Below are positions 10,795-21,362 of a stretch of 64,000 nt of DNA, one piece after another. The DNA is from Antilocapra americana. Lineage: Eukaryota; Chordata; Mammalia; Artiodactyla; Antilocapridae. The notes beneath the pieces were generated by a model that worked only from the letters and a program-made list of their open reading frames with translations, made no database searches and was not told where the DNA came from. Position 1 is the stretch's first letter, and each line of letters opens with the position of its first letter. Both the position numbers and the translations under genes were made by a program. The stretch covers positions 3,549,868 through 3,613,867 of the forward strand of contig ML664161.1 in the NCBI GenBank assembly GCA_007570785.1, read 5' to 3'.

Positions 10795-10985
10795 ATGTAT
10801 ATCTATTGAGCATAGTGAACTCTGTGCTGTAACAATGCCAGATTCAATGACTAGAACAAAAGACATAAGGAAATCTTTGCTTTTGAGGAATCGATAGGAT
10901 ATTGGAGATACAAGCTAGTAATTAAATATTCAGGAAAGTATGATAAGTGGAATATGAATACATCCAACTCAATGTGAGTGGTTAA
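10795..10985 (+). mobile_element. Possible old L2/MIR-like repeat
   Basis: ATCTATTGAGCATAGTGAACTCTGTGC-type opening, followed by a 'gaggaatcgataggatattg' stretch and GTATGATAAGTGGAATATG, resembles the common old mammalian repeat with a 'ctctgtgccaggcactg ... aggagctcacagtctag' pattern. Low identity; family not certain. Confidence 0.35.
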
Positions 10986-11642
10986 GTTAGATTTTTAATA
11001 GCTTCAAAGTCTTGGCCACCTACATAACATGTAGAGCAGTCCACTTCCACAGGGCTAGTTCAGGATATGGGCTGTAGGAGGAAAAAAACAAAAAACAAAA
11101 ACAGGGAACTTCTTCTGTCAGACCTGAGACCCAGGGAACTTCTTCTGTCAGAGTATATAATTATTGAAGATAAAGAGATTTATGTTTTGCAACATTTTTT
11201 AAATGTAAAATGAGCAAATATTTTATAAGAATTACATCAAGAAATACAAGTTTGGGCATTATTTTTATAGCTGATAGCTACATTTAATGCTTTTCCTCTG
11301 TGATCCTATGGTTTCTTGGGAAAACCAAGATATTGGGAAAACCATAGATATTGAAGCAATCTCATTACATGTCTTTCCCATTAAACTATCAATTTAGCAC
11401 AGTTATCAGTATATAGGAAAATCATAAAATATAGAACTATAGCAGTCACTAAATACTTTGAACTGAATCAAATTGCTGAACTTAGTGGGAAAAGGGCAAA
11501 AAATAAAAATAAACACATCCTAGTTCATATCTGAGACAAAATTGTATGGACAAAAATATAGAGTATATAATTAGACTAACTTTTTCAAATTAAACAGATT
11601 ATTATCTAATCTTTACTCTCCATCATTCATAAAGACTTGATT
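10986..11642. other. Unassigned DNA with small internal repeats
   Basis: No gene or known repeat. A perfect 21-bp direct repeat beginning CAGGGAACTTCTTCTGTCAG lies at 11102-11122 and 11132-11152. Near 11304-11350, copies of GGGAAAACCA and inverted CTATGGTTT/AAACCATAG could form a small stem. Confidence 0.45.
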
Positions 11643-11653
11643 GCTCAGTAATT

Positions 11654-11776
11654 GTGCTTAGTCGCTTTGGTCTTGTCAGACTCTTTGCAACTATGGACTG
11701 TAGCTCTCCAGGCTCCTCTGTCCATGGATTCTCTGGGCAAGAATACCGAAGTGGGTTGCCCTGTGCCCTCCTCCAG
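11654..11776 (-). mobile_element. 5'-truncated Bov-tA SINE with TSD, antisense
   Basis: Only the BovB-derived 3' two-thirds is present (TGTGCTTAGTCGCTTTGGTC to CCTCCTCCAG); the tRNA head is missing. A perfect 11-bp duplication, GCTCAGTAATT, flanks it at 11643-11653 and 11777-11787. The truncation therefore happened at insertion rather than by later deletion. Confidence 0.95.
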
Positions 11777-11947
11777 GCTCAGTAATTATATGGAGATGTA
11801 TTTTAAATTATTTCAAAAATTCTGAATGAAGAAAGAATGGATGCACTGAACTTGCTTCCTTTATAATTAGACATTTCAGTGGCCACAGTTAGTTCTTAAT
11901 GACTCAGACACTACAGCTTCTAGGATTAAGGTTTAGGACACTTTTAA

Positions 11948-12047
11948 CCCATATACACTCCTGGTTGATTCATGTCAATGTATGGCAAAACCACTACAAT
12001 ATTGTAAAGTAATTAGCCTCCAACTAAAATAAATAAATTTAAAAAAA
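11948..12047 (+). mobile_element. Ruminant L1 3' end fragment, sense
   Basis: 'attcatgtcaatgtatggca' followed by ACTACAATATTGTAAAGTAA and TTAGCCTCCAACTAAAATAA is the terminal part of a ruminant L1 3' UTR, ending in an A-rich tail. About 100 bp, severely 5'-truncated. Confidence 0.85.
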
Positions 12048-12184
12048 GATATATATCTTTACAACCTAAAGATATATAGTTTTCTATTTTAATTATATTA
12101 TAAATCATAAGTCATAATAGAGTTGTTTTGGTTTTACATGCGTGTTAGTTTTTTTAGAGATATCTTAGTATTTGGAATGAGAAT

Positions 12185-12330
12185 ATTTGAATTCAAGTCT
12201 TTGATCTGACATTTATGCCCAGATGGATAGAAAGTCATTTTATCATTTTGAAACACAGATTCCCATTCTGCAAAATTCGGGCAAAAGTATGTGATATATA
12301 AAAGTGCCTTCCAGCTATAAATTATTATTT
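12185..12330 (+). mobile_element. MIR, sense
   Basis: GAATTCAAGTCTTTGATCTGAC, the 'agaaagtcattttatcattt' stretch and CAGATTCCCATTCTGCAAAA follow the MIR order (GGTTCAAATCC ... CAAGTTACTTAACCTCT ... CAGTTTCCTCATCTGTAAAA). Diverged. Confidence 0.6.
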
Positions 12331-13423
12331 TAAATGAAGTACATTAAGATGTTATGCATGCTCTTCAAATTACTCAAAATTTGTTGTTATGCTGAAAAGA
12401 GGAAATATGTTTTCTTTACAATGTTTTAATGCAGGATACAGTACTACCTAATTGTAAGAGTAAAACCACATTCATATACAGTTTAAGTCAAATATGTGGT
12501 AAAACCGAAAGTCACCACCAGCCCCAAAACCAAATAAACAAATGTAAATATTGGTAGACTGAATTTAATTTATAAAAGGGATATAACATGGAGAACAGCA
12601 AAAATTATTGCATAAAAGTTTAAAACTTGGATGCATTATTGGATTTAGCTCAGAGAATTTTTTAAAACTTTATTTTATTATGTTTTCTTTGTTGTAAATA
12701 TCACATAACTTTAGCACCCTCTTCAGGATCCAACTTTTCCCAAGAATGGCCTCTCTTATTCGTATATATGTCCCAAGAGAGAAAGCAAGTAATCATCCTG
12801 TAACTATATAAAGAGCAGCAATTTTGAATTTTCTTAGGAATAATAGAAAAAATTGAAAATGTATGGAATTTACAAAAAAAAAAATCAAGCCTGAAAAAGC
12901 TCCAGCAACCAAATGATATTTAGCACCAAGAAATATTCTTGATATATAAAAAAAGAACAAGATGTTTAAATTTTGAGGAAAGGCATTTACTACCCAGAAT
13001 TAAATCAGCTTTATAACTTGCAAGCTGCTTTAATCTGTCACAAGAGGGGAGAATTATGGTTATATATTATAGGTAGTTAAAAGTGTGGTTTTTAAAAACA
13101 ATTATTTGAGTTAGGATGAACCTAAGAATGTAAAATAGTCTTATGACCCATCCCATCCATTATGTTTGGAATAATAGTCCTAGACAATTATATGGCATAA
13201 TAATAAATAGCCTCTTAAGTTAACAGATTTAAAAGTGTATTTTTCATCATCAAGATTACTAACTAGCATTTAATGGAAGCTTGACTCTAATGGGTATTGA
13301 CCCTGTAAAGAATGACATTTAAATACTTAATGCTTTGCCACAAGATAGGCATTATAGTCAGTAATGTTAAATGGAATGATTTTTGTCTCACACAGGTTTT
13401 CATTTTCAGTGATTATTAATATA
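12331..13423. other. AT-rich unassigned DNA
   Basis: About 1.1 kb with no open frame of interest and no repeat I can name. A poly-A run lies near 12873. Confidence 0.45.
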
Positions 13424-13622
13424 TGTGTATTAGTTGCTCAGTCATGTCCAACTCTATGCGACCCCATGGACTATGGCCTGCCAGGCTCCTCTGTCCATAG
13501 AATTTCCCAGGTAAGCATATAGGAGTGGGTTACCATTTTTTCCTCCAGGGGACCTTCTGGACTCAGGGATCAAACCCAGGTCTCCTGCGATGCAGGTGAA
13601 CTCTTATCATTTGAGCCACCAG
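13424..13622 (-). mobile_element. Bov-tA SINE, antisense
   Basis: Starts with TGTGTATTAGTTGCTCAGTC and ends with TCATTTGAGCCACCAG. The head lacks the final GGAAGCC of the full element. The tRNA B-box-like block survives as GGGATCAAACCCAGG. Confidence 0.93.
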
Positions 13623-14069
13623 TAAGTAGAATACAGCAGTGTACATGTTCAATATAAATATATCCAAGAGTGGTAGGAACAAAGATTTTATACAACTGTC
13701 CAGTAACATACAAAATATTAAGGTAAAAGTAATTAAATCACTGGAAATTTGAAGAATGCATGTGGGCACTCATATCATCCACTGAATCCCTTACTCCTGG
13801 CCTCTGCAAACTGATCACCACCAACTGTGTGACAAGATACCCTCTTCATGAACACCAGTGGCAGGACACATATGCTCAGGGCCCTTTTGCCCCATATGAC
13901 TCTGATATTATCCTGCACCCTGAAGAATGATCCATTGTAAAGAAGCTCTTAATCTCTTAGTTATTCTGTAATCCATAATGATGTCTTCAACCAAGGTAGT
14001 TTTAGTTGCTCATCCCATAACCATGTCCTGCTCAATTATCTTTTGTGTTCTGAAGGCTAAAATAAAAAT
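13623..14069. other. Unassigned DNA
   Basis: No repeat recognised. The stretch 13795-13950 is less AT-rich than its surroundings but has several stops in every frame, so I do not call it coding. Confidence 0.4.
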
Positions 14070-14400
14070 TGCCAACATCTACTGAGTATGGGCACCAAAG
14101 ACTGTGCTAAGATTTTTAATTTGTATTAGTTGATTCAACAGTGGGGCTTCCCTGGTGGCTCAGATGGTAAAGAATCTGCAGGAGATCTGAGTTTGATCCC
14201 TGGGCCAGAAAGATCCCCTATATTCAAAAATAAAAATGAATATATGAACTAAATGTCATCATTATCTGCATTCTCCAGTTGAGAGAATGATACATAAAAT
14301 TTAAGATTCTTGACAAAGAAAATAGTATAGAAACTATAATTCAGGATTCAAATCTAAGCAGTTGGAGTCTTGACCAAGTAATGCTAAGACTGCATAAGAT
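14070..14400 (-). mobile_element. MIR split by a SINE head, antisense
   Basis: CATCTACTGAGTATGGGCACC, 'gactgtgctaagatttttaa' and 'tgtattagttgattcaacag' match the 3' half of MIR in reverse. After the SINE head at 14145-14215 the MIR continues with the 'gtcatcattatctgcattct' stretch and GAATGATACATAAAATTTAAG-type core. The SINE therefore inserted into the MIR. Confidence 0.6.
14145..14215 (+). mobile_element. Bov-tA head only, sense
   Basis: GGGCTTCCCTGGTGGCTCAG to 'ccagaaagatcccctatatt' is a well-kept tRNA-derived head, but the BovB-related body is absent. The break may be a later deletion, since SINEs normally lose the 5' end and not the 3' end. It is inserted in a MIR. Confidence 0.9.
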
Positions 14401-14694
14401 TTCAGTTAAACCCACAATAACATGAAATGACAATGTCCCTAAATTTTATTCTCAGGGTACTGAATTCCCAGGCTCCTTATGCCAGTTATAATTTGAAAAT
14501 TTTAGTAAAGTAACACATCTGACTTTCTAACTGAAGCTCTCCCTATAAAGGAAGATACATTGGAATACCATAAAGGACAGCTTCTTAAATAACATGTCAT
14601 TGTTTTGACATGCTACAACAGCATTCCCTAATTTTATTTATGTTTTAATTATTCATTTATTGTTTCTACTGAAACATTTCATTTGTTGTTTCTA
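14401..14694. other. Unassigned DNA
   Basis: Nothing recognised in about 290 bp. A duplicated phrase, ATTTGTTGTTTCTACTG / TTTATTGTTTCTACTG, sits next to the BovB start. Confidence 0.4.
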
Positions 14695-15541
14695 CTGCTG
14701 GGCTGGATGAAGCACAAGCTGGAATCAAGATTACCGAGAGAAATATCAATAACCTTAGATACACAGATGACACCACCCTTATGGCAGAAAGTGAAGAAGC
14801 ACTAAAGATCCTCTTGAGAAAAGTGAAAAAGGAGAGTGAAAAAGTTGGCTTAAAACTCAACATTCAAAAAACTAAGATCATGGCATCTGGTCCCATCACT
14901 TCATGGCAAATAGATGGGGAAACGATGGAAACAGTGACAGACTATTTTGGGAGGCTCCAAAATCACTGCAGATGCTGACTTCAGCCATGAGATTAAAAGA
15001 CACTTGCTCTTTGGAAGAAAACCTATGACTGACCTAGACAGCGTATTAAAAAGCAGAGACATTACTTTGTCAACAAAGGTTCGTCTAGTCAACGCTATGG
15101 TTTTTCCAATAGTCATATATGGTTGTGAGAGTTGGACAGTGAAAAAGGCTAAGCTCCAAAGAATTGATGCTTTTGAACTATGGTGTTGGAGAAGACTCTT
15201 GAGAGGCCCTTGGACTGCAAGGAGATCCAACCAGTCCATCCTAAAGGAGATCAGTCCTCGGTGTTCATTGGAAGGTCTGATGTTGAAGCTGAAACACCAA
15301 TACTTTGGCAACCTCAAGTGAAGAGTTGACTCATTGGAAAAGAACCTGATGCTAGGAAAGATTGAGGGCAGGAAGAGAAGAGGACGACAGAGGATAAGAT
15401 GGCTGGATGGCATCACTGACTTGATGGACATGGGTTTGGGTGGACTCCGGGATTTGGTGATGGACATTGAGGCCTGGCATGCTGCGGTTCACGGGGTCAC
15501 AAAGAGTTGGACACGACTGAGCGACTGAACTGAACTGAACT
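14695..15541 (+). mobile_element. BovB LINE 3' fragment, sense
   Basis: 5'-truncated RTE-clade BovB starting inside the reverse transcriptase. The palm motif reads RYTDDTTLMAES instead of RYADD. It is followed by the conserved EKVGLKLNIQKTKIMASGP stretch (frame 14781-14978), then a shift to another frame (14947-15321) with FPIVIYGCESWTVKKA and LWCWRRLLRGPW, and finally 15334-15528 with [13 protein letters not shown] and KSWTRLSD. The 3' end has the typical GAACTGAACTGAACTG repeat. Frameshifted; not functional. Confidence 0.96.
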
Positions 15542-15763
15542 GTGTGTGCAAATTATTTCTCATTCATGTCTAGTTTTAGTTAAAATATAATTCTACTATT
15601 TTTTCTATTCTTTTTAGTCTTAAATTCATATGTGTTGATGAATACGTATAATAGCTTTATTTATTCCGAATATGTATTAATAGTTATTATTTATATGATG
15701 GAAATTTGATATATAGATAATAAATTAATATGTTAAGTTTTTGTGAATGAAGAATCAGTTCTC

Positions 15764-16040
15764 TGGAGAAGGCAGTGGCAAGCCACTCCAGTACTCTTGC
15801 CTGGGAAATCCCATGGATGGAGGGTCTGATAGGCTGCAGTCCATGGGGTCGCGAAGAGTCAGACACGACCGAGCGACTTCACTTTCACTTTTCACTTTCA
15901 TGCATTGGAGAAAGCAATGGCACCTACTCCAGTATTCTTGTCTGGAGAATCCCAGGGATGGGGGAGCCTGGTGGGCTGCGGTCTATGGAGTCTCACAGAG
16001 TCGGACACAACTGAAGAGACTTAGCAGCAACAGCAGCAGT
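15764..16040 (+). mobile_element. BOV-A2 dimeric SINE with TSD, sense
   Basis: Two Bov-A units joined by CACTTTCACTTTTCACTTTC, followed by a CAG-rich tail (GCAGCAACAGCAGCAG). A perfect 11-bp duplication, AATCAGTTCTC, flanks it at 15753-15763 and 16041-16051. Confidence 0.97.
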
Positions 16041-16206
16041 AATCAGTTCTCACTTGAGGAAAAATATAAATGTCTATAGTAAATAATATTGAGTAAAAGC
16101 AGTGACTTGCACAAACATTGAAGGATGGAGAAATCATCTGTAATAAGGAGATAAGACTATGAGTAAACTAACATAAGAGCAAATTAAGGAGACAGTATAA
16201 TCAATA

Positions 16207-16665
16207 AGTGTGTTAATTTTCGATTGCAGCTAAAACAAATTGCCATACATTTTCATAGTGGAACACACACAAATTTATTTTCTTCCATTCTGGAGGTCAG
16301 AATTCCAAAATCAGTCTTACTAGATTAAAATCAAGGTGTCAGTAGAGCTGATTCTTTCTTGAGGCTCCAGGTCATTCCTTTTTCTTTGCTTTTTCAAGCC
16401 ATTTCTTCAGGCTACCAGTTTCATTGCCTAATGGTTACATCACTTTAACCTCTGTTCCATCACATTTACTTTTCTTCACTTTACCTTCTGATAGGGATCC
16501 TGTTATTTAATTGGCTCCATCTAAATAAATCAAAATAATCTCCTTGTCTCAAGATGCTTAACTAAATGAGTATATGCAAAGTATCTTTTAGTATGTAAGA
16601 AAAGATATTTATAAGTTCCATGGATTAAGACATGGGAATACTTGTGGAGCCATTATTTCACAATA
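16207..16665 (-). mobile_element. MLT1-type MaLR LTR, antisense
   Basis: GTTAATTTTCGATTGCAGCT, then AAATTTATTTTCTTCCATTC, TGGAGGTCAGAATTCCAAAA and ATCAAGGTGTCAGTAGAGCT, follow the reverse complement of an MLT1 LTR (which reads ...TTATTCTCTCACAGTTCTGGAGGCTAGAAGTC...). An old mammalian-wide element with no internal region nearby. Confidence 0.75.
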
Positions 16666-16814
16666 ATGTATGGGAAATTTTTTTTAATTAAAAGCAAAAT
16701 TCAAATGTTAAATTTATTATTTTCATGTCAAGTGACCAAAGATTCACAAGTAATAAGATATAGACACTAAGGAGTAATTGTTCATAGTTTTCTTTAAGTT
16801 AATATTATTTTTAG

Positions 16815-16985
16815 TTCTATTTGATCTTCACAGAAATTCGAATTATGTGTGTCAAATACCATGATTCCCACTCCCTAGAAGAGAAAATGGGTAAGTGTAG
16901 TCTACTTGCTTAGGTAGCATGTATAATTAGACATAAATTTAGGGCTAAAATCCTAATTCCTAAACCTAGTCAAGTGTACTGTCTA
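16815..16985 (-). mobile_element. MIR, antisense
   Basis: ATTTGATCTTCACAGAAATTC, the 'agaagagaaaatgggtaagt' stretch, GCTTAGGTAGCATGTATAAT and AAATCCTAATTCCTAAACCTA follow the reversed MIR order (ATCCTCACAACAACC ... GAGGAAACTGAGG ... TTGCCCAAGGTCACACAGC ... GATTCAAACCCAG). Confidence 0.65.
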
Positions 16986-17024
16986 TTATTGCCAAATATT
17001 TATTCTTTAAGACAAGAATTTTTT

Positions 17025-17096
17025 TCGTTTTTTAAAAAAAAATTATTTTAATTGGAGCATAATTACTTTACAATATTGTGATGGTTTTAGCCATTT
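17025..17096 (-). mobile_element. L1 3' end fragment, antisense
   Basis: A run of T and A, then 'ttaattggagcataattact' and TTACAATATTGTGATGGTTTT, is the reversed terminal 3' UTR of a ruminant-type L1. Very short; 5'-truncated at insertion or by deletion. Confidence 0.75.
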
Positions 17097-17248
17097 ATCA
17101 AAATACCAACCACTGTAAAGACAGAGCTTCTAGAAAATCTAATCCCAATATCACTAGCGCAAGTCAGAAAATATGTCATTTTCATCTTTATAGCCACAGG
17201 AGTAGACACAGTTGCTGACATATAGCAGGTTACTAAATAAAGTATGAT

Positions 17249-17373
17249 TGGAGAAGGAAATGGCAATCCTCTCCAGTACTCTTGCTGAAGAATTCCATGG
17301 ACAGAGGAGCCTGGCGGGTTACAATCCATGGGGTCACTAAGCATTAGGCATGATTGAGTCACTAATACAAATA
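17249..17373 (+). mobile_element. 5'-truncated Bov-tA SINE, sense
   Basis: Starts in the body at TTGGAGAAGGAAATGGCAAT and ends with GATTGAGTCACTAATACAAA. The head is absent. AGTATGA occurs on both sides (17241-17247 and about 17375-17381), a plausible short TSD. Confidence 0.9.
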
Positions 17374-17655
17374 CAGTATGACAGAAAATAACAATGGAAT
17401 GATAATTTAGATTAATAACATGAGTTTATTTGTATTTTCTCTTATATTTTTTGTTTTATTTAGTATGGATATACAGTTTAGTGCATCTAAAATATTCACT
17501 TACAAAGGAAATATTAATACCTACTCAAAGATATTTTACTTTGCTTTCCTGGTTGGGCACCTTCCTATACATTTATTTCCTGCTGGCAGTAAAACATGAA
17601 AAATCAAACTCAGAGTAAAACTGAAAGCAAAATAAATAATCCCTACTGTATACTC

Positions 17656-17880
17656 TGGGCTTCCCAGGTAGAATAGTGGTAAAGAATCTACCAGCCAATG
17701 CAGGAGACGCAAGAGGTGTGAGGTAGATCCCTAGGTAGGGAAGATCCCCCAGAGGAGAAAATGGCAACCCTCTCCAGTACCTTACTTGGAAAATCCCATG
17801 GACAGAGGAGTTTGGCAGGCTACAGTCCATAGGGTCATGAAGAGTCAGATATGACTGAGCAACTGAGCACAAAGGCACAC
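17656..17880 (+). mobile_element. Bov-tA SINE with perfect TSD, sense
   Basis: Complete element: head GGGCTTCCCAGGTAGAATAG, body with TCTCCAGTACCTTACTTGG, tail GACTGAGCAACTGAGCACAA. The perfect 11-bp duplication ACTGTATACTC flanks it at 17645-17655 and 17881-17891. Confidence 0.96.
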
Positions 17881-17891
17881 ACTGTATACTC

Positions 17892-18194
17892 CAGGCTTAG
17901 CTGAAAATCTGTGACATTAGCTGCACCCACCTAGTTATTACAATGGACAATTCCTTCAAAGATTCTCTATATTCATCTGGTGTTATTGGTTTGTGTTGAA
18001 AATAAAATCAATGCAAATGTTAGGACTTTCATCACAGAACAAAATGTTCAGTGAACCAATTTCTGCACTTTGCCAGTACTTTTCACTACAGATAACAAAG
18101 AACTATTAAAGGTGTGTTATCTATTTTCCCCCTTGAAATTCTATTTCAGTCTATAGTTTATTGCATGACTTTGTTTCCTACAGCATCTATGTTT
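17892..18194. other. Unassigned DNA
   Basis: About 300 bp with no repeat, open frame or signal that I recognise. Confidence 0.4.
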
Positions 18195-18610
18195 TGAATG
18201 CCTTCAGCATCTCCTCTCATCATAGCATGGTGTATTTTCTTATTTCTCTGATTTGGGCATTGGCCATGTGACTCTGTTTGGCCAGTGGAGTAGGAGTGGA
18301 TGTGGTGTTTTCAGAAGCTATAAATGGTTTGTGTAGTTTGACCTGGCCCTTGCACTATCACTGTCCTAGAAAGGAACATGGCTTAGGTAGCCACTAATCA
18401 GGAAAGATAAAAGATACATGACAGACTTGGGCTTCAACCACAGGCTGGATCTAAGGGGGATGTAACCACTACTTGAGGAGAGCTTCCCCTGCGAGCACAG
18501 CTGACATTACCCAAGCTTTGTTCTGATCCACATAACTATGAACATGAGAATAAATGTTTGCTGTAATAAACTGCTGAATTTTGAGTGATTTTTAAACAGC
18601 ATTCTTGTTT
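18195..18610 (+). mobile_element. Old LTR-like repeat, sense
   Basis: GGCATTGGCCATGTGACTCTG, TTGGCCAGTGGAGTAGGAGT, and near the end GAGAATAAATGTTTGCTGTAATAAACTGC-type sequence with TTTAAACAGCATTCTTG, match an old mammalian LTR-like pattern (GTGACTTGCTTTGGCCAATG ... AATAAATG.TTGTTGTTTTAAGCC). The exact family is not assigned. Confidence 0.5.
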
Positions 18611-19040
18611 AAAAAAACTAATAAAACAACCTTTCCAAATTAAACTCAAAGTTCATTCAGGCTGGCTGGTTGATTACTGTCCTCATTCTTCTCCCATGTC
18701 TCACAGGTTATGACCTTCGCTTCTCTTATAGCAAAGCCACATATCATTTGCTTTTAAGTTTCTTCCTTAAAATGTTTAAGGAAAGAGCTGACATTTAGAG
18801 ATAATTTGAATGTTAACAGTATTGAGAAATCTATTATTTGCATTCCTTTTTTTTTTTAATGAAAGGCTGAACACTACCTAAATAATGAATTTTCAGGCTA
18901 TGACTTGTGGTATGCAATCTCTTGCTGAATATATTACCTTTTTATCATTGGTTACAAAGTATGGAGTGCACTTTTGATTTAGAATGTCTTTCTTCTCTTT
19001 ATCTTTTGAACTTTCCAGTTTTATCTTCCTGCTCCATAAG
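18611..19040. other. Unassigned DNA
   Basis: Nothing recognised. A T-run lies at 18848-18859. Confidence 0.4.
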
Positions 19041-19051
19041 TGAGTTAGAAG

Positions 19052-19267
19052 TGAAGTGAAGAAGCGAAGTCGTTCGGTCGTGTCTGACTCTTTGCGACCC
19101 CATGGACTGTAGCCTACCAGGCTCTTGCATCCATGGAATTTTCCAGGCAAGAGTACTGGAGTGGGTTGCCATTTCCTTCTCCAGGGGATCTTCCTGACCC
19201 AGGGCTTGAACCTCAGTCTCCTGCATTGCAGGCAGACACTTCACCATCTGAGCCACCAGGGAAGCCC
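19052..19267 (-). mobile_element. Bov-tA SINE, antisense
   Basis: Full antisense copy from GTGAAGTGAAGAAGCGAAGT to CCACCAGGGAAGCCCC. TGAGTTA occurs on both sides (19041-19047 and 19269-19275), a likely short TSD. It has little divergence from the usual Bov-tA text, so it is a fairly young insertion. Confidence 0.95.
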
Positions 19268-19599
19268 CTGAGTTAACATGTAGTCAAATGACAAATGAGA
19301 AATATTGATTGAAATTGAATATCACACTTTTACTTCACATGTTATAGTCCTTGCTCAGACTTTACACTGTGTAGACTATACATAATTTAAAATATCTCAA
19401 TCATATAAACCATAAATTATTATATTACACTGATTGCTTTTTTTACTGATTATTGCCAATTTTCCACGAATTTTCCTTAATATTCACTGTTATAAATCTA
19501 CTTATTTATATATGTTTACTGTTCTTTTCTGAGAAGTTTTCTGTTTGCTGGGGTAGAATATGCCCAAAGTTTTGTTGTTGATTCTTTAATGAGGACCAG

Positions 19600-19855
19600 G
19601 AAAGGCATATGAGCCTCAGCCAATCAGGTGAGGCCTTACTAGAGCCCACTCAAACAAGCCAGGATTATACCAGCAGCTCTCCTTTGGGCTACAACTCTTC
19701 CCAGATTCTGGGGACTGCTGGCCTACTCCATCAGATTTTGTTTTCACCAAGCCTGCAGAGTCATGTGAGTCAATTCCTTAAACTAAATAATTCTCTCTGT
19801 GTATATATGTATTCTGTTGGTTGTGTTTTACAGGAGAACCCTGACTTAGAAGACA
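19600..19855 (+). mobile_element. Old LTR-like repeat, 3' part, sense
   Basis: GTGAGTCAATTCCTTAAACT, 'gtatatatgtattctgttgg' and ACAGGAGAACCCTGACTTA match the 3' part of a common old mammalian repeat ending '...GAGCCAATTCCTTATAATAAATC ... CCTATTGGTTCTGTTTCTCTGGAGAACCCTGACTAATACA'. The repeat at 60560-60955 is a longer copy of what looks like the same family. Confidence 0.55.
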
Positions 19856-21149
19856 GAGGCCTACCTTCCCTTGCTGGATTTGGTAGATGTGCGGATTTCA
19901 GTTTTTTTTCTGTGGTGTCTGAATGGCGTAGAGTGGTTTTTTCCTAAAAGTTTACTGTCTTGCTAGTTGCTCTTTTAATTTTCCTTCAGCTAGAGACAGA
20001 AGACAATAGGGGAAGGGGATGATGGTTATGCATCTGTGAGTAAAAAAGAAAAACAACACACTGTGGGGTTTCTGGGTTACTCCAGCCAGGAAGTCTGGAC
20101 TGCAGGAGGAAACAAGAACATCCAGGGAATTCACCACCGTGTGTTTCTCAGTTCCCCAATATTCTATATTTTGAATATTTATTTGTCTTCTATAATAATT
20201 AGCTTTTTACCTTTAAATGTTCTCTACTCCTTGCTCTTTCTCTCTCTGTTCCTCCCTGCAACCCTGTTGCCTCTCACAATAGTTATTACTATTTGAGTTC
20301 AATCTAACTGAAATGTAATGTTAGCTAGTGACATGAGTCTTTCTGGTGTTTTTCTGTTTACTTGGTACAGTAACCCCTTTCATAATTATTTTCTTGTTTA
20401 AAATCCATTTATGTGCTAAGAAAGATTTCTGTTTTGAGATCTGAATATTACCCAGTGCTTAAGAATATTATGTTGATTTTTTGTTAGTTTTCCTTTATGA
20501 TTTGAGAGAATTATTTTATTAACTGTACTATTTTATCATTTTCTAGTTGCATTTTGATACCATACATTGGTTTTTTTTGAAATTGCTAATAAATTTCTGA
20601 AACCTCAGTAATAGTTATTTCTCTTTAAGAAGAATTAAAGAATTTGGGCAACTTCTCAGATTTCTTAAATCAATATTGTTTTTTCTGTTGGTGTAAGTGC
20701 AGTTTGTTTAATGGATGGCATATTTTGAGGGGAGAATATTAACTTTGAGGTACTCCTTTGTTTCTATGGAACGTTAAGTGACCTTGTTTTCTTTTTCTCT
20801 TCACTGACTTTTTTTTTTTTAAAGGACTTTTTCTATTCCCTATAACCATTGTCTTCCTTAGATTTCACTTCCAGATTTGATTCCTTGAATCTTTGAGGTT
20901 TTAGGACTAAAGCCCTCTTTCTCCTACTAGCCAATTGCACAGTACTGTTTAGTTCTTAGAGGCCTGATTTTGGTCACTGAATCTAGAACCCTGCATCTTA
21001 AAGCAGCAATCACTGTTCATATTCTTCTGAGGACTGAGACTTACTGACTTCCCCTCTGACTTTCTCCTGCTTCCAGCTGGAGGTAGTTCGGTTTTTAAAA
21101 GTCAGGCATTATTGGTTACACCTGGATAGTCCAGGCTACTCTCCCTGTT
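19856..21149. other. Unassigned DNA
   Basis: About 1.3 kb without a nameable repeat. Short open frames exist (e.g. 20036-20296), but they have no family resemblance. A poly-T run lies near 20809-20820. Confidence 0.45.
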
Positions 21150-21362
21150 TTAATGTCTGTAGGCTCAGTGGTGAAGAAGCTACCTGCCAATCCAGGAGAC
21201 ATGGGTTTGATATCTCAGTTGGGAAGATCCCCTGAGGAAGGAAATGGCAAACCCATTCTGGTATTCTTAACTGGGAAATCCCATGGACAGAGTAGCCAGG
21301 CAGGCTGCAGTCTATGGAGTTGCAAAGGGTTGGACATGACAGCAACTAAATAAAAACAACAA
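21150..21362 (+). mobile_element. Bov-tA SINE, sense
   Basis: Head 'taggctcagtggtgaagaag', body with GGTATTCTTAACTGGGAAAT, tail ATGACAGCAACTAAATAAAA. Diverged. The first bases of the head are poorly preserved, so the left edge is approximate. Confidence 0.9.

Noticed and set aside
13795..13950. Short less-AT-rich segment as an exon or retrocopy
   Set aside because: Stops in all frames within short distance and no recognisable protein text.
14901..15467. 188-codon open frame on the minus strand
   Set aside because: It is the antisense shadow of the sense BovB at 14695-15541. Its residues follow the reversed BovB text seen in other copies (e.g. 23110-23427 and 37448-37918).
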